Positions 1-10,381 are shown, counted from the stretch's first letter. The stretch: 64,000 bases of DNA from Endozoicomonas sp. OPT23 (GCF_009653635.1 NZ_PPFD01000003.1:1-64000); one strand, 5' to 3'. Numbers and translations: made by a program. Notes: generated by a model not told the origin, from the sequence alone.

Positions 1-213
1 TAGTTAAAGCTTCCTAAGAAACCTTAATAACGAGTGTGTTCGCTTGATTCGATGAGTTGGTATTTTTTTCAATCCTTCCGAAGAAGAACTGATTAACCAA
101 ATTCATCACACAAGCGCCCACACGAATTGTCTGATATGTTTTTAAAGAACCTGTTTGAAGCACTCGAAGCGTCTTAATTCAAACTCTGAATCGGCGTCGG
201 TGCCGTTCAGCGA
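1..213 (-). promoter_or_regulatory. rRNA operon leader (boxA), upstream of 16S rRNA
   Basis: Read on the minus strand this closely resembles the E. coli 16S leader. A boxA-like GGTTCTTTAAAAACA (about 137-151) is followed by ATCAGACAATTCGTGTGGGC (about 118-137), then AAATACCAACTC (53-64) and a GTGAACACG-like segment near 30-40. In E. coli these blocks sit in the same order just before the mature 16S 5' end. The 16S gene should therefore begin within a few tens of bases left of position 1, transcribed leftwards. boxA binds the Nus antitermination complex. No mature rRNA sequence is inside the window. Confidence 0.85.
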
Positions 214-220
214 GGCCGCT

Positions 221-248
221 ATATTACCGCGACCGTTTTTGTTGTCAA
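221..248 (-). promoter_or_regulatory. rrn promoter P2 (proximal)
   Basis: On the minus strand a consensus -35 TTGACA (243-248) is separated by 16 bp from -10 TAATAT (221-226), followed by a GC-rich discriminator (AGCGGCCTCGC). Short spacers and GC-rich discriminators are typical of stringently controlled rRNA promoters. Expected start is near 214. Confidence 0.8.
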
Positions 249-347
249 CCGTTTGTTTTTTCAGACTCTTTCGAATCCGTAGAACCGGGTTGCAACTCGC
301 TAGCCTCGTTCGTCTTGCGAAGAACTTTTCTTGGTCAGCGGCGGCGC

Positions 348-375
348 ATTCTACCGTGTCAGCCGTTGTTGTCAA
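348..375 (-). promoter_or_regulatory. rrn promoter P1 (distal)
   Basis: Minus-strand -35 TTGACA (370-375), 16-bp spacer, -10 TAGAAT (348-353), then the very GC-rich discriminator GCGCCGCCGC. It lies 127 bp upstream of P2 with the same spacer length, a tandem P1/P2 layout as in E. coli rrn operons. Confidence 0.8.
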
Positions 376-920
376 TCGCTGTTTTCGTTCTCGTTATTGA
401 GAGAGGAAAGAAGCATTTGATAACTGCCTAACTGGCTGCTCGTTAAGAGCGATGTGCCGTTGAGATGGCGAACTATACGCAGATAAACGACAGATGCCAA
501 CCCTCGATTTACACTTATTTCCTCAACAGCGCATCGACTCTTCTCTAATAATGAACACATCTCTTTATTCAGCGATTTCAGACACCTATATATAAAGAAG
601 CTACATATAGAGAAGCTCTATAGTAGGCATCTCAGGCTTTTGGCTGAATGCATTGTCTGATCGCCATCACCACTGGATAGCCAGTTTTGTGATGAGTCTG
701 CACCCTGGTATACAACCAGATAGCCCAACCAGCCTGAGCTGCCCCTGGATATCGGAAACTCTTCAAGTGGTCAGACGGATACCAATCTCTAGATATTCTA
801 TACAGCTGCTTTACCGTTCGTCAGGGTTCCGTCATCTTGAATGAGCTTTGATTTCAAACAGTTAGCACATCAGTTCTTCCTGATGCAGAATGAAATGCTA
901 AAATATTTATTGTTTGAACA
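376..920. other. Gene-free region upstream of rrn promoters
   Basis: No convincing coding sequence. Short open frames (for example 653-844) have no ribosome binding site or recognisable protein. The AT-rich stretch at about 585-620 (TATATATAAAG and TACATATAGAG) could carry UP-element or Fis-type sites for the rRNA operon, but I cannot assign individual sites. Confidence 0.5.
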
Positions 921-941
921 GGGAGGAGTGGAGTCAGCAAC

Positions 942-1163
942 ATGAAAAAGGCCGTGTTTTCTATCAGTCTTAATTCACAATCTGTCATGCAGTATTATCA
1001 GGGCAAGAAGAACAGGGTTCAGGTTCAAACCCGCCAGGGGTTCAGCATGAGCATTCCTTACGAGACCCTACTCAAGTTCGTGACCCGTGAAGGCATTTAT
1101 GGAACCTTTGAAATATCCTATTCCAGCGATGGCAAACTGGGAGAATTGAGAAGAATCAGTTAA
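942..1163 (+). CDS. DUF2835 family protein
   Basis: A 73-residue protein with the layout of the DUF2835 family: an N-terminal hydrophobic strand (VFSISLNSQSVMQYYQGK), a central basic strand and a C-terminal strand ending GELRRIS. Its function is not known. Start chosen because GGAG (930-933) lies 8 bases before the ATG; a second purine-rich block GGGAGGAG is at 921-928. The 3' end overlaps the convergent gene at 1156-2097 by 8 bases. Monocistronic. Family assignment rests on remembered family patterns. Confidence 0.8.
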   Translation: MKKAVFSISLNSQSVMQYYQGKKNRVQVQTRQGFSMSIPYETLLKFVTREGIYGTFEISYSSDGKLGELRRIS

Positions 1164-2097
1164 CAGGACAGAAATAGTCCAGCCATTCGCAGTGACCTTC
1201 TAAGGATTCTCTTCCGACAGGCCCCTGCGGTGGACTGATATTTATCAACCTGCCCGGCTCGCATACAAACTGAACCTGATCAAATTCATAACCAGGCCGT
1301 TTGCTAATGATTGTATAGGGCTCATTTCTGACAGGAATATTCAGAAACATGACACCACCATCCTCTGATGTATCATTCCTGTCGAAAGTCTTCCGACCAA
1401 GAACAGACATAATCCCAAGGTTAAATATCAGATCGGTTTTACAGTAATCCGGCGGGACATTTCTAAGAACATCAAAGTAGTATCGGGCTTCATACATTTT
1501 AGGGCTCAGTTCTACTACTACATTCTCCAAACCATGGGGACAATCTTTTAAGCTCTTGTCTTCCGGCGTGACCGTTGTAACAACATGGCAGTGCCCGGGT
1601 TTAGACTCCGATGAGAAGTGCAGAGCGAGAACACGATGCAAATAGTTAATCGTAAGCTCATAAGGTACCTGAAAAGTAATTCGACCATGTTCTCCGGTGT
1701 AATCTTTAGTTCCCGGATAAACTATGCCTGAGTATATTCGAGGTGTGAGCAGCAGTTTTGCTATAGCTTCCAGAAAGATTGTTAAAGAATCGAAAAAAAC
1801 ATTTAATATCGAACTCGTACCCCAGGAAAGTGCTGGTAAATAAGCATAGTCGATAGACCGACTTTCAATAAACAGGCTCATAGGCTCGTTACTGGTTACG
1901 GATATATTGGCAAGACCATTTTGATCAGTAACCGCAACCAGTTTCTCCTGCCCATTGATCACAGAGTATATTTTTCCATGAACAATAGGTGTTTCTTGCT
2001 CAAACTGCCGTGCATATATCTCAACTTCGAATGGCTCTGTAGCTGCACGGCAAACCGTAGAAAAAAACAATAATAGAACCAGCCACTCTTTTTTCAT
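1156..2097 (-). CDS. Hypothetical secreted protein, Cys-rich C-terminal half
   Basis: 313 residues, not recognised. Residues 1-19 form a signal peptide (hydrophobic LVLLLFFSTV, then CRA before the likely cleavage). The following approximately 75 residues (GKIYSVINGQEKLVAVTDQN) look like a small beta-sandwich of the carboxypeptidase-regulatory or CNA-B kind, where a G...TDxNG turn is common; that is inference. Six cysteines occur in the second half, suggesting disulfides and a periplasmic or secreted location. A weakly hydrophobic stretch (SSILNVFFDSLTIFLEAIAK) sits near residue 100. Single gene, convergent with the DUF2835 gene; no operon partner. Confidence 0.6.
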   Translation of the reverse strand: MKKEWLVLLLFFSTVCRAATEPFEVEIYARQFEQETPIVHGKIYSVINGQEKLVAVTDQNGLANISVTSNEPMSLFIESRSIDYAYLPALSWGTSSILNVFFDSLTIFLEAIAKLLLTPRIYSGIVYPGTKDYTGEHGRITFQVPYELTINYLHRVLALHFSSESKPGHCHVVTTVTPEDKSLKDCPHGLENVVVELSPKMYEARYYFDVLRNVPPDYCKTDLIFNLGIMSVLGRKTFDRNDTSEDGGVMFLNIPVRNEPYTIISKRPGYEFDQVQFVCEPGRLINISPPQGPVGRESLEGHCEWLDYFCPVN

Positions 2098-2151
2098 TAT
2101 CTTTATTCTTGAAAAAGAGTGGTAAGAATAGTTCGTTTTACAAACTTATCT

Positions 2152-3039
2152 TTAACCGCCCTGACTTTTCTTACACTGTTTTCTAATTGCTTCAGCAAAG
2201 GCCAGTGTGGCAGGACCGGCAAAATCCTTATCAGGGATAATCAGGTGGGTTTGAATATGCCGAGTGTCTTTTGATTCCAGATTAATTACTTTCAATAAAC
2301 CCGATTCAAGTTCCTGCCTGATATCAGCTTCCGGAAACCAGGCAAAACCCAAGCCTTCTTTCACCATTTCAACAGCCGTACCTATATTACTGATCGTTAA
2401 TCTGGATTCAGCTCCTAACCAGCCAGCATCTACTCGCTTGGAACCAGAGTCTCTAATTACAACCTGACGATGCCCTTTAAGCATATTGTTGGTGATGGTC
2501 TGCTCAATCTGATTTAACGGGTGATCGAAGCGGGCAACAGGCAGGAAAGGAAAGTGGATTAAAGGCTCCCCCAGAAATCCTTGAGGCACCATACCGGTAA
2601 TCACCAGATCGGCTTCACCGGAGAACAGCATTTCATTAGTTCCAGACAGAACGGTTTCCACCAACTCTATTCGTGTATTGCACTCTGCCGGTAATTGTTT
2701 AAGGCATTCAATTAAAACACAGGAAGGAAAAACAGCATCATAGGCCAGAACAATATTGGCTTCCCAGCCCTGGGACAGACTGGCTGCGGCCTTCTCTAGC
2801 GCTTCGGAATCTTTTAACAGGGATTCCGACCTTCGCAACATCACCTTACCAGCATCGGTCAGTACCGCTTTTCTGCCCTTGATTTCCAGAATCTGCACAT
2901 CAAGCTGCTGCTGAAGCTTATTCACTGCATAGCTGATTGTGGATTGGCTTTTGTGCAGAGCCTCTGCAGCCTGAGCAAAACCTCCGTGTTCGATAACAGC
3001 GTGAAACATTCGCCACTGTTCAAGAGTTACTTTTGCCAC
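2152..3039 (-). CDS. LysR-family transcriptional regulator
   Basis: 295 residues. The N-terminal 60 residues are the LysR winged helix-turn-helix (FAQAAEALHKSQSTISYAVN), followed by a linker helix and a periplasmic-binding-protein-like effector domain (about 90-290). It is divergent from azoR-pirin, so the likely target is that pair, as is usual for LysR proteins with a divergent quinone-reductase or azoreductase gene. The 135-bp gap holds an imperfect inverted repeat (ATTTTG 3085-3090 and CAAAAT 3105-3110) that could be part of the operator. The inducer is not predictable; oxidative or electrophile stress is a reasonable guess from the neighbours. Confidence 0.92.
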   Translation of the reverse strand: MAKVTLEQWRMFHAVIEHGGFAQAAEALHKSQSTISYAVNKLQQQLDVQILEIKGRKAVLTDAGKVMLRRSESLLKDSEALEKAAASLSQGWEANIVLAYDAVFPSCVLIECLKQLPAECNTRIELVETVLSGTNEMLFSGEADLVITGMVPQGFLGEPLIHFPFLPVARFDHPLNQIEQTITNNMLKGHRQVVIRDSGSKRVDAGWLGAESRLTISNIGTAVEMVKEGLGFAWFPEADIRQELESGLLKVINLESKDTRHIQTHLIIPDKDFAGPATLAFAEAIRKQCKKSQGG

Positions 3040-3174
3040 GGAGCCCCCTACAAAACATCCAAAAATACGATCATTTGCATGGATATTTTGCGCTTTTTGT
3101 TCGTCAAAATCGATATAAACTTCTATTCAACAACGACTTTAAGCGACTTACTTCAAGCAAACAGGAAATACACC

Positions 3175-3777
3175 ATGACTAAAGTACTGCACATAAACTC
3201 CAGTCTGTTTGGCAATCAGGGTGAATCCAGTCAACTGGCAACACAGTTTGTCGAAAAGCTGGTTGCCGGCCAGAAAGGTTCTCAGGTTAAGAACAGAATA
3301 CTGGCTGACGATACGGTTCCTCACCTTAATGCAGAAACCTTTCAGGGCTTTATGCTTGATGTAAGTGAGCAGAATGACCAGCAAAAAGCCATGACGGCTT
3401 TATCAAACACACTGATTGATGAAGTTAAAGAAGCCGATGTACTGGTGCTCGGAGTTCCTCTTTATAACTTCACCATGCCTTCTACTCTGAAATCCTGGTT
3501 CGACTTTATTGCCCGCGCTGGCATCACTTTCCGCTATACGGAAAACGGACCTGTCGGTTTGCTGGAAAACAAGAAAGCCTATGTTTTTGCCGCTCGTGGT
3601 GGTTTGTATCAAGGTACAGAAATGGATACCCAGACGCCGTTGATCCGACATTTTCTGGCATTTATTGGTATCACCGATGTTGAATTTATTTATGCAGAAG
3701 GTCTGTCTATGGGTGGTGATGCGAGAGAGTCTGCTTTGCAAAATGCCAGTCAACACATTGACCAACTGGTGGCCTGA
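3175..3777 (+). CDS. azoR: FMN-dependent NADH azoreductase
   Basis: 200 residues, almost the length of E. coli AzoR. Flavodoxin-like fold: the N-terminal strand VLHINSSLF leads into the FMN phosphate loop; VPLYNFTMPSTLKSWFDFIA and AARGGLY are the characteristic flavin and substrate segments. It reduces quinones and azo compounds with NADH in the cytoplasm and helps against thiol and quinone stress. The start at 3175 (MTKVLHINSS) matches the family N-terminus and has AGGA nine bases upstream; the open frame extends further upstream without homology. Its stop is immediately followed by the pirin start codon, so the two are translationally coupled. Confidence 0.93.
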   Translation: MTKVLHINSSLFGNQGESSQLATQFVEKLVAGQKGSQVKNRILADDTVPHLNAETFQGFMLDVSEQNDQQKAMTALSNTLIDEVKEADVLVLGVPLYNFTMPSTLKSWFDFIARAGITFRYTENGPVGLLENKKAYVFAARGGLYQGTEMDTQTPLIRHFLAFIGITDVEFIYAEGLSMGGDARESALQNASQHIDQLVA

Positions 3778-4617
3778 ATGAAATCAGTACGAACGCTGGA
3801 AACTGTTATTACTGCAGTTCCAGCCTCTGATGGAGCCGGCGTTTCTCTGAAAAGAGTCATGAGTTCTGGCTGCCCGAAGTTGATGGACCCATTTTTGATG
3901 CTGGATGAAATCAGCAGTAATGACCCCGATGCTCTGGGCGGTGGTTTTCCTGCCCACCCTCACAGGGGAATTGAAACTATTTCTTATATGCTCAAAGGCA
4001 GTTTTCGACACGAAGACAACCTTGGTAACCGTCGGGAAATTACATCAGGCGGTATTCAATGGATGAAGTCCGGTAAAGGCATCATTCATTCTGAAATGCC
4101 ACTGCCAGAACAAGATACATTGCACGGTTTTCAGATATGGCTGAACCAGCCTGCCTCCAAAAAAATGTCTCAGCCCGAATACAGAGACTTAAGCCAGCAG
4201 GACATTCCAGCGTTTTCGCTCAATAAGGTCCATGGTCGTGTTTTATTGGGAAGTCTGCAACTGGGTAACTCCAACTTTCAGTCCCCTATCGTGCGAGCAG
4301 AACAGGATGCTTTGCTGGTTGATATATCCCTGAATAATAAGCAGCGCATATCACTCCCCCTGAACCAGAAGAAAGTCATGATCTTTGTTTATCAGGGAAA
4401 GGTTACAAACAGCAATAGAAGTATCAGCGCAGGCGAGTTTGGTATTTTCTCCGATAAGGGGGCACTGAATCTGGAATCAGAAGAAGACAGTCGTTTTCTT
4501 ATATTGGCAGGCCAACCATTAAATGAATCTGTTGTTCAGCATGGTCCGTTTGTAATGAACACTCGTGAAGAAATACTACAGACTATTAATGACTACCAAA
4601 GCGGTAATTTCCCCTGA
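3778..4617 (+). CDS. Pirin family protein (bicupin)
   Basis: 279 residues, the standard pirin length. The N-terminal cupin has HPHRGIETISYMLKG and GIIHSEMP, giving His60, His62, His104 and Glu106, which correspond to the iron ligands of human pirin and of E. coli YhhW. Members act as quercetin 2,3-dioxygenases or as redox-sensitive regulators; which applies cannot be read from sequence. It starts directly after the azoR stop and ends just before a hairpin terminator, making a two-gene operon divergent from the LysR gene. Confidence 0.92.
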   Translation: MKSVRTLETVITAVPASDGAGVSLKRVMSSGCPKLMDPFLMLDEISSNDPDALGGGFPAHPHRGIETISYMLKGSFRHEDNLGNRREITSGGIQWMKSGKGIIHSEMPLPEQDTLHGFQIWLNQPASKKMSQPEYRDLSQQDIPAFSLNKVHGRVLLGSLQLGNSNFQSPIVRAEQDALLVDISLNNKQRISLPLNQKKVMIFVYQGKVTNSNRSISAGEFGIFSDKGALNLESEEDSRFLILAGQPLNESVVQHGPFVMNTREEILQTINDYQSGNFP

Positions 4618-4646
4618 CTCACATGGAAAGTCATACTCCAGATACT

Positions 4647-4682
4647 AAAATGCCACTGACATATGCAGTGGCATTTTTATTT
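4647..4682 (+). terminator. Rho-independent terminator (azoR-pirin), possibly bidirectional
   Basis: Stem AAAATGCCACTG (4647-4658), loop ACATATG, complementary CAGTGGCATTTT (4666-4677), then a T-rich tail on plus. The symmetric A/T flanks also allow use on minus after rpoH, which ends 30 bases away. Confidence 0.85.
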
Positions 4683-4711
4683 CCAGCTTGTTGCTAGAGC
4701 AAGCTTCAAGT

Positions 4712-5566
4712 TCAGGCAACCAGGCTGCCTTTTACCTTTTTCATCGCATTCTTTTCAAGCTGACGAATACGTTCTGCAGACACACCGTATTGAGCAGCCA
4801 GTTCATGGAGAGTAGCTTTGTCTTCAGTCAGCCAGCGACGCTGAATAATATCGCGACTTCTCTCATCCAGAGTCGCCAGCGCATTACGCAGCATATTAAC
4901 TGACGAGTCCGCCCAGTCAGAATCTTCCAGCTGACGAGCCGGGTCAGCACTCTGATCTTCGAGATAAGCAGCGGGTGCTACGTAGGAAGAGTCGTCACTG
5001 TCGTCGGAGTAACCGTCAAAGGCAGTATCCTGACCAGCCATTCGACCTTCCATTTCACGAACCACCTTAGCTTCAACACCTAGGTCGTTGGCAACGGCTT
5101 TTACTTCTTCTTCATTCAACCAGGCCAAACGCTTCTTGGAGCTGCGCAGATTAAAGAACAACTTACGCTGTGCTTTAGTGGTTGCTACTTTAACGATGCG
5201 CCAGTTCTTCAGAATGAATTCATGAATTTCGGCTTTCACCCAGTGCACAGCAAACGACACCAGACGAACACCCACTTCAGGATTAAAACGTTTGACGGCC
5301 TTCATCAGACCTACGTTACCTTCCTGAATCAAATCAGACAGCGGCAAACCATAACCGTTGTAACTGCGGGCAATATGAACAACAAAACGCAGGTGTGACA
5401 TAACCAGCTGTCGTGCAGCATCCAGGTCATTATCGTAATAAAGGCGTTCTGCCAGGCTGCGTTCCTGGTCAACAGATAACACAGCAATACTGCTGACACC
5501 CTGAACATACGCATCGATGTTCTGGCCAGGAACTAACATATCAACTGGTTGTAAACTGCTTCCCAT
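4712..5566 (-). CDS. rpoH: RNA polymerase heat-shock sigma factor RpoH (sigma-32)
   Basis: 284 residues from the chosen start. Sigma-70 region 2 is strongly conserved ([38 protein letters not shown]), the RpoH box is present (QRKLFFNLR), and region 4 ends with the helix-turn-helix [18 protein letters not shown]. It directs RNA polymerase to heat-shock promoters. The ATG at 5566 is preferred over an upstream in-frame GTG at 5596 because TGGAG lies 6 bases before it and homologues begin there. It follows ftsX, the usual ftsYEX-rpoH order, with a 167-base gap that could hold its own promoters. Confidence 0.97.
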   Translation of the reverse strand: MGSSLQPVDMLVPGQNIDAYVQGVSSIAVLSVDQERSLAERLYYDNDLDAARQLVMSHLRFVVHIARSYNGYGLPLSDLIQEGNVGLMKAVKRFNPEVGVRLVSFAVHWVKAEIHEFILKNWRIVKVATTKAQRKLFFNLRSSKKRLAWLNEEEVKAVANDLGVEAKVVREMEGRMAGQDTAFDGYSDDSDDSSYVAPAAYLEDQSADPARQLEDSDWADSSVNMLRNALATLDERSRDIIQRRWLTEDKATLHELAAQYGVSAERIRQLEKNAMKKVKGSLVA

Positions 5567-5733
5567 AATCAACTCCAGCAAAGTGCAATGTGGCACTCAA
5601 CTTAATTAATTCTCCAAAGAAAAAATAAGTTACTTCTAAAATAATAGTAACAAAATCTATCGTATATTCGCCAAGCTACTTTACCTGAATCTTTCAGTAT
5701 TTACAGTCCTGATACGTTCCTGTTCAGACTGGC

Positions 5734-6747
5734 CTACAGTACTTTTTGTTCCATATCTCTCAAGTGGCGATAACAACTGGCCAGAGCACCGGCAAAGCCA
5801 AGCAACCAACCAGCAGCCAGTAATGACAGAACCAACGTGGAATCTGGCCCCTGCACCTCAAAACTACTGCCGTAGAGTGAAGTCAGTTCCAGCACACCGG
5901 ACATGACTCCAGCCTGAATCAGCCAGACGGTGAGCAATGCCAAAAACGCACCGCCAAGGCCATACCAGACACCCATATAAAGGAATGGCAAAGCCACAAA
6001 ACCATCGGTACCGCCCACCAGCTTGATCACCTGTATCTCGGCACGCCGACTCTCAACACTGAGCCGTACTGTATTGCCGATGGTTAACACCACCATCACT
6101 GCCAGCAAGCCAGACAATAATAGTGCAAATTGTTCGACCAGGCCGGTAATTGCAGCCAGTCTTTCAACCCATTCCCGATCAAGTCTGGCCTCTGCAACAC
6201 CCTTTTTGACCTTATATCTCTGCAGCAGTTCACCCAGCTTATCCACAGGGAAACTAGACCTTGGTTCCAATTCGAGCACGGGAGGCAGGGGATTGAAGCC
6301 AAGAGCATCAAAAACACTGCTTAGTTGTGCTTTTTCCTGAAACTCCTTCAGACCTTCTCCGGGTGAAATAAAGGTGAAATTGGTAATGTCCTGATCATCT
6401 CTGGCCTGATTGCGAATAGCGCGAATCTGCTTATCACTAAGCCCTGTTTCCAGATAGAGAGAAATTCTTGGCTGACCTTCCCAGCCATTACCCAACACCT
6501 GAAGGTTAATCACCATCAGATAGAGCAATGCCGGCAGAGCAAACGCCACGCCAATCATCAAACAGTTCAGAAAAGACGCGAAAGGCTTAGCCAGAATATT
6601 CTTAAAGGCATCAGTCGCTACCTGTTGGTGTAAATTTTTCAGGTAACCCATGGAGTGTTTACTGGCTTTAGCCGCACCACGCTCCGACTCTTCACGATGT
6701 GCAGACTGTTTAGGATTCTTTGTCTTGGTCTTTTTTTTAGAAAACAT
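5734..6747 (-). CDS. ftsX: Cell division protein FtsX
   Basis: 337 residues. A Lys/Ser-rich cytoplasmic N-terminus (about 1-50) precedes four membrane segments: about 58-80, then after a periplasmic loop three more in the C-terminal half (including LLSGLLAVMVVLTIGNTVRL). The loop between TM1 and TM2 is the part that in E. coli activates peptidoglycan amidases through EnvC. FtsX is the membrane partner of FtsE; its start is two bases after the ftsE stop, so they are cotranslated. The N-terminal extension is typical of gammaproteobacteria. Confidence 0.96.
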   Translation of the reverse strand: MFSKKKTKTKNPKQSAHREESERGAAKASKHSMGYLKNLHQQVATDAFKNILAKPFASFLNCLMIGVAFALPALLYLMVINLQVLGNGWEGQPRISLYLETGLSDKQIRAIRNQARDDQDITNFTFISPGEGLKEFQEKAQLSSVFDALGFNPLPPVLELEPRSSFPVDKLGELLQRYKVKKGVAEARLDREWVERLAAITGLVEQFALLLSGLLAVMVVLTIGNTVRLSVESRRAEIQVIKLVGGTDGFVALPFLYMGVWYGLGGAFLALLTVWLIQAGVMSGVLELTSLYGSSFEVQGPDSTLVLSLLAAGWLLGFAGALASCYRHLRDMEQKVL

Positions 6748-6749
6748 AT

Positions 6750-7418
6750 TCAGACAGTCTCCTGACCATGAATCAGCTGACCTTTATCCAGAGTCAGTAC
6801 TCTGTGCTCCATGCGAGCAATAAGCGCAAGGTCGTGGCTGGCAATCAGAACGGTGACACCGACTTGATTGAAGTTTTCAAACAGTCTCATGATTTCGGAA
6901 GAAAGCTTGGGGTCAAGATTACCGGTCGGTTCATCGGCGAGAATCAGAGGCGGACGATTTACAACCGCACGGGCAAGACCTACGCGCTGCTGCTCACCAC
7001 CGGACAATTCAACCGGAAGATTCTTTTCACGGTTCAACAGACCAACCATATCGAGTGCTGCTCTCACACGGCCCGCGCATTCCTGTTTGGAGTAGCCGGC
7101 AATAATCAATGGCAGAGCGACATTATCGAAAACGCTTTGATCACGGAGCAACTGGTGATCCTGAAAGACCACACCAACGTTACGTCTGAAATAAGGAATC
7201 TGGCCTCGGCCAAGCTTGGAAGTATCGTGACCACCGACAGCGATAGACCCGGAAGAAGGTCTTTCCATCAGCATTATAAGTTTCAAAAGGGTACTTTTAC
7301 CGGCACCGGAATGGCCAGTAAGAAAAGCTATCTCGCCCCGTCCCAGGTGAAAATCAACCTGATCGAGACCTACATGGCCACCGGGATAACGCTTGGTGAC
7401 ATTATTAAAATGAATCAT
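6750..7418 (-). CDS. ftsE: Cell division ATP-binding protein FtsE
   Basis: 222 residues, a minimal ABC ATPase. Walker A GHSGAGKS (35-42), Q-loop VVFQDHQLL, signature [14 protein letters not shown], Walker [13 protein letters not shown] and the switch histidine in IASHD are all intact. With FtsX it forms the septal-ring complex that couples ATP hydrolysis to septal peptidoglycan hydrolysis. It lies 84 bases after ftsY and two bases before ftsX. Confidence 0.97.
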   Translation of the reverse strand: MIHFNNVTKRYPGGHVGLDQVDFHLGRGEIAFLTGHSGAGKSTLLKLIMLMERPSSGSIAVGGHDTSKLGRGQIPYFRRNVGVVFQDHQLLRDQSVFDNVALPLIIAGYSKQECAGRVRAALDMVGLLNREKNLPVELSGGEQQRVGLARAVVNRPPLILADEPTGNLDPKLSSEIMRLFENFNQVGVTVLIASHDLALIARMEHRVLTLDKGQLIHGQETV

Positions 7419-7502
7419 TCATCAAAGCGCTTTATGGGCGTTCCCTGCTCTGTTTGTTGAAAAGGGAAAAAGCCGAAGCTTTTTCCCTCACCATTCAGCT
7501 AT

Positions 7503-9098
<1,596 letters not shown>

Positions 9099-9154
9099 AG
9101 GCTACTTCATCAGAATGGAATTAAATGAATTACTGGTTTCCGGGAAATGACTGT

Positions 9155-9246
9155 ATAAGCGTGCAGGCACACGTAGTTGAATCACTCATCAGCAATGTCG
9201 GCCGCTGCCGGACAATGGCTGTGGATTCGTATGTGCGGGTGCTTAT
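9155..9246. repeat. Palindromic repeat family 1, copy A
   Basis: About 92 bp. Left arm ATAAGCGTGCAGGCACACG (9155-9173) mirrors the right arm that ends GTATGTGCGGGTGCTTAT (9229-9246). An inner hairpin TGTCGGC / GCCGGACA sits in the middle (about 9197-9214). Outer arms match copies B, C and D; the inner stem does not. It lies upstream of ftsY. Confidence 0.7.
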
Positions 9247-9424
9247 GACGCCACAACGGATAAACAGCTTGAATATAATCGACTAATCCTATCGCAAAAG
9301 CGGGCTTCACGGAACGAACTTTCACCCCGTACCACTGTCCAATTAAAGCCCCGAGCCAATATCGGGACTATATTAGGGAACCAAACCAAGTCATAGATGC
9401 GTATTTATTAATGCACGGGCTTGC

Positions 9425-9519
9425 GAGTAGGTAACCGGGCATACGAACTCATAAGCTATATCCCCGCCCCAGAGGATGTAGCCATTTAAAATTCAATGAC
9501 GTGTGTCTGCACACTTATG
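9425..9519. repeat. Palindromic repeat family 1, copy B (inverted)
   Basis: Read on minus from 9519: ATAAGTGTGCAGACACACG, an inner hairpin GGCTACATCC / GGATATAGC, then TTATGAGTTCGTATGCC and GAGTAGG-like end. Same outer arms as copies A, C and D but opposite orientation to A. It ends six bases before the ribosome binding site of the small gene at 9539. Confidence 0.65.
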
Positions 9520-9538
9520 ATTCATAAGGATGTAACCA

Positions 9539-9883
9539 ATGAATTTGGATGAGCACGTATCCAGCACAAGAATGCTTATCTGGAGCCTGATAGTGGTTTC
9601 CGGCGTTCTGTTGCTTGCTCTACTGACTCCGGAGCATCCTGCAGGCGCCTCGAGCAAGCGCTGCTACTACAACCATCAATGTGACGACCCTATCTCCAAC
9701 CGAGTGCAGCTCCATGCCCATGACAAAGGCCAGTACCTTAACATTGAGATGGATTTTGTTCGTGACGACCAATCAGAAAGGCCTGCCCTTTCATGTGGTG
9801 CTCCCAACAGACCACAACCTGATTCCTGGTCAAAAATTCTGGCCACATCAGCCAAGCAGCTAGTCATCTCTTTTGATAACTGA
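9539..9883 (+). CDS. Hypothetical small membrane-anchored protein, possibly frameshifted
   Basis: 114 residues, not recognised. AAGGA (9526-9530) lies 8 bases before the ATG, and residues 11-31 form one membrane segment (MLIWSLIVVSGVLLLALL), then a short extracytoplasmic part with two cysteines (CYYNHQC). After about 9770 the plus-one frame reads more protein-like (GLPFHVVLPTDHNLIPGQKF, stop at 9861-9863) than the annotated frame (Arg/Pro/Ser-rich). This suggests a one-base shift, either real or a sequencing error. No neighbours point to a function. Confidence 0.45.
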   Translation: MNLDEHVSSTRMLIWSLIVVSGVLLLALLTPEHPAGASSKRCYYNHQCDDPISNRVQLHAHDKGQYLNIEMDFVRDDQSERPALSCGAPNRPQPDSWSKILATSAKQLVISFDN

Positions 9884-9893
9884 AACGTCTTAT

Positions 9894-10280
9894 TTACAGG
9901 GCAAACCATGACAAAGAGTTGTGAGTAATTGCAACACCAACGATATAGCCCGCCACCAGCAACGATAGAACACCCGCCACTGTTTTTTGAATAATCGTCT
10001 TTCCACCCTTAATCGCCATATAGCCCAGAAGAATATACACAACCAGGGCAATCACTTTGGCGGTCAGCCAGCTGTTCACAAACGGGTACTGATGCAGAAA
10101 AATGCAGAGCCAGACAGCGCACCCTAATAGCAGGGTATCTATAAGATGGGGAAGGGTTTTAAAAAACGGATGTTTCAGCCAGGTATCGTTGAATAACGCG
10201 ACCAGCCATCTCACGACGAACAGACCAACACTGATTGCAGCGAAAATAATGTGCATCTGCTTTATGGTCAGATAGATCAA
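9894..10280 (-). CDS. SirB2-like membrane protein
   Basis: 128 residues from a TTG start at 10280 that has GGAGG five bases upstream. The longer open frame to 10340 is rejected because its first codons overlap the norZ terminator hairpin. Four hydrophobic segments, with the N-terminal LTIKQMHIIFAAISVGLFVV, the LPHLIDTLLLGCAVWL segment and the WLTAKVIALVVYILLGYMA segment, match the SirB2 family (invasion gene expression up-regulator, function unknown). It lies downstream of norZ and is separated from it by the terminator, so it is probably transcribed on its own or by read-through. Confidence 0.8.
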   Translation of the reverse strand: MIYLTIKQMHIIFAAISVGLFVVRWLVALFNDTWLKHPFFKTLPHLIDTLLLGCAVWLCIFLHQYPFVNSWLTAKVIALVVYILLGYMAIKGGKTIIQKTVAGVLSLLVAGYIVGVAITHNSLSWFAL

Positions 10281-10310
10281 AACAACCTCCACATCTGGCA
10301 TTTCTGCCGT

Positions 10311-10345
10311 AAAAAATAATGCCTCACAAAAGCGAGGCATTATTC
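10311..10345 (-). terminator. Rho-independent terminator of norZ
   Basis: On minus: AATAATGCCTCG, loop, then CGAGGCATTATT-complement followed by TTTTTTA (10311-10316). It sits 37 bases after the norZ stop and excludes an upstream start for the SirB2-like gene. Confidence 0.85.
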
Positions 10346-10381
10346 ATAGTTCTAAACATTAACTCAAAAAACAGTCAGTCC

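Larger units (their letters stand above)
9099..9538. other. 440-bp intergenic region upstream of ftsY
   Basis: Contains palindromic copies A and B and, between them (9247-9424), unassigned sequence with no credible open frame. The ftsY promoter should lie in the first 100 bases, but no clear -35/-10 pair was identified on minus. Confidence 0.6.

Noticed and set aside
241-290. TTCGAATCC resembling a tRNA T-loop
   Set aside because: No flanking T-stem or cloverleaf; it lies within the rrn promoter region.
653-844. 63-residue open frame in the rrn upstream region
   Set aside because: No ribosome binding site, no recognisable protein, lies in regulatory DNA.
6768-7460. 230-residue open frame on plus across ftsE
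   Set aside because: Antisense shadow; ftsE has all ABC motifs.
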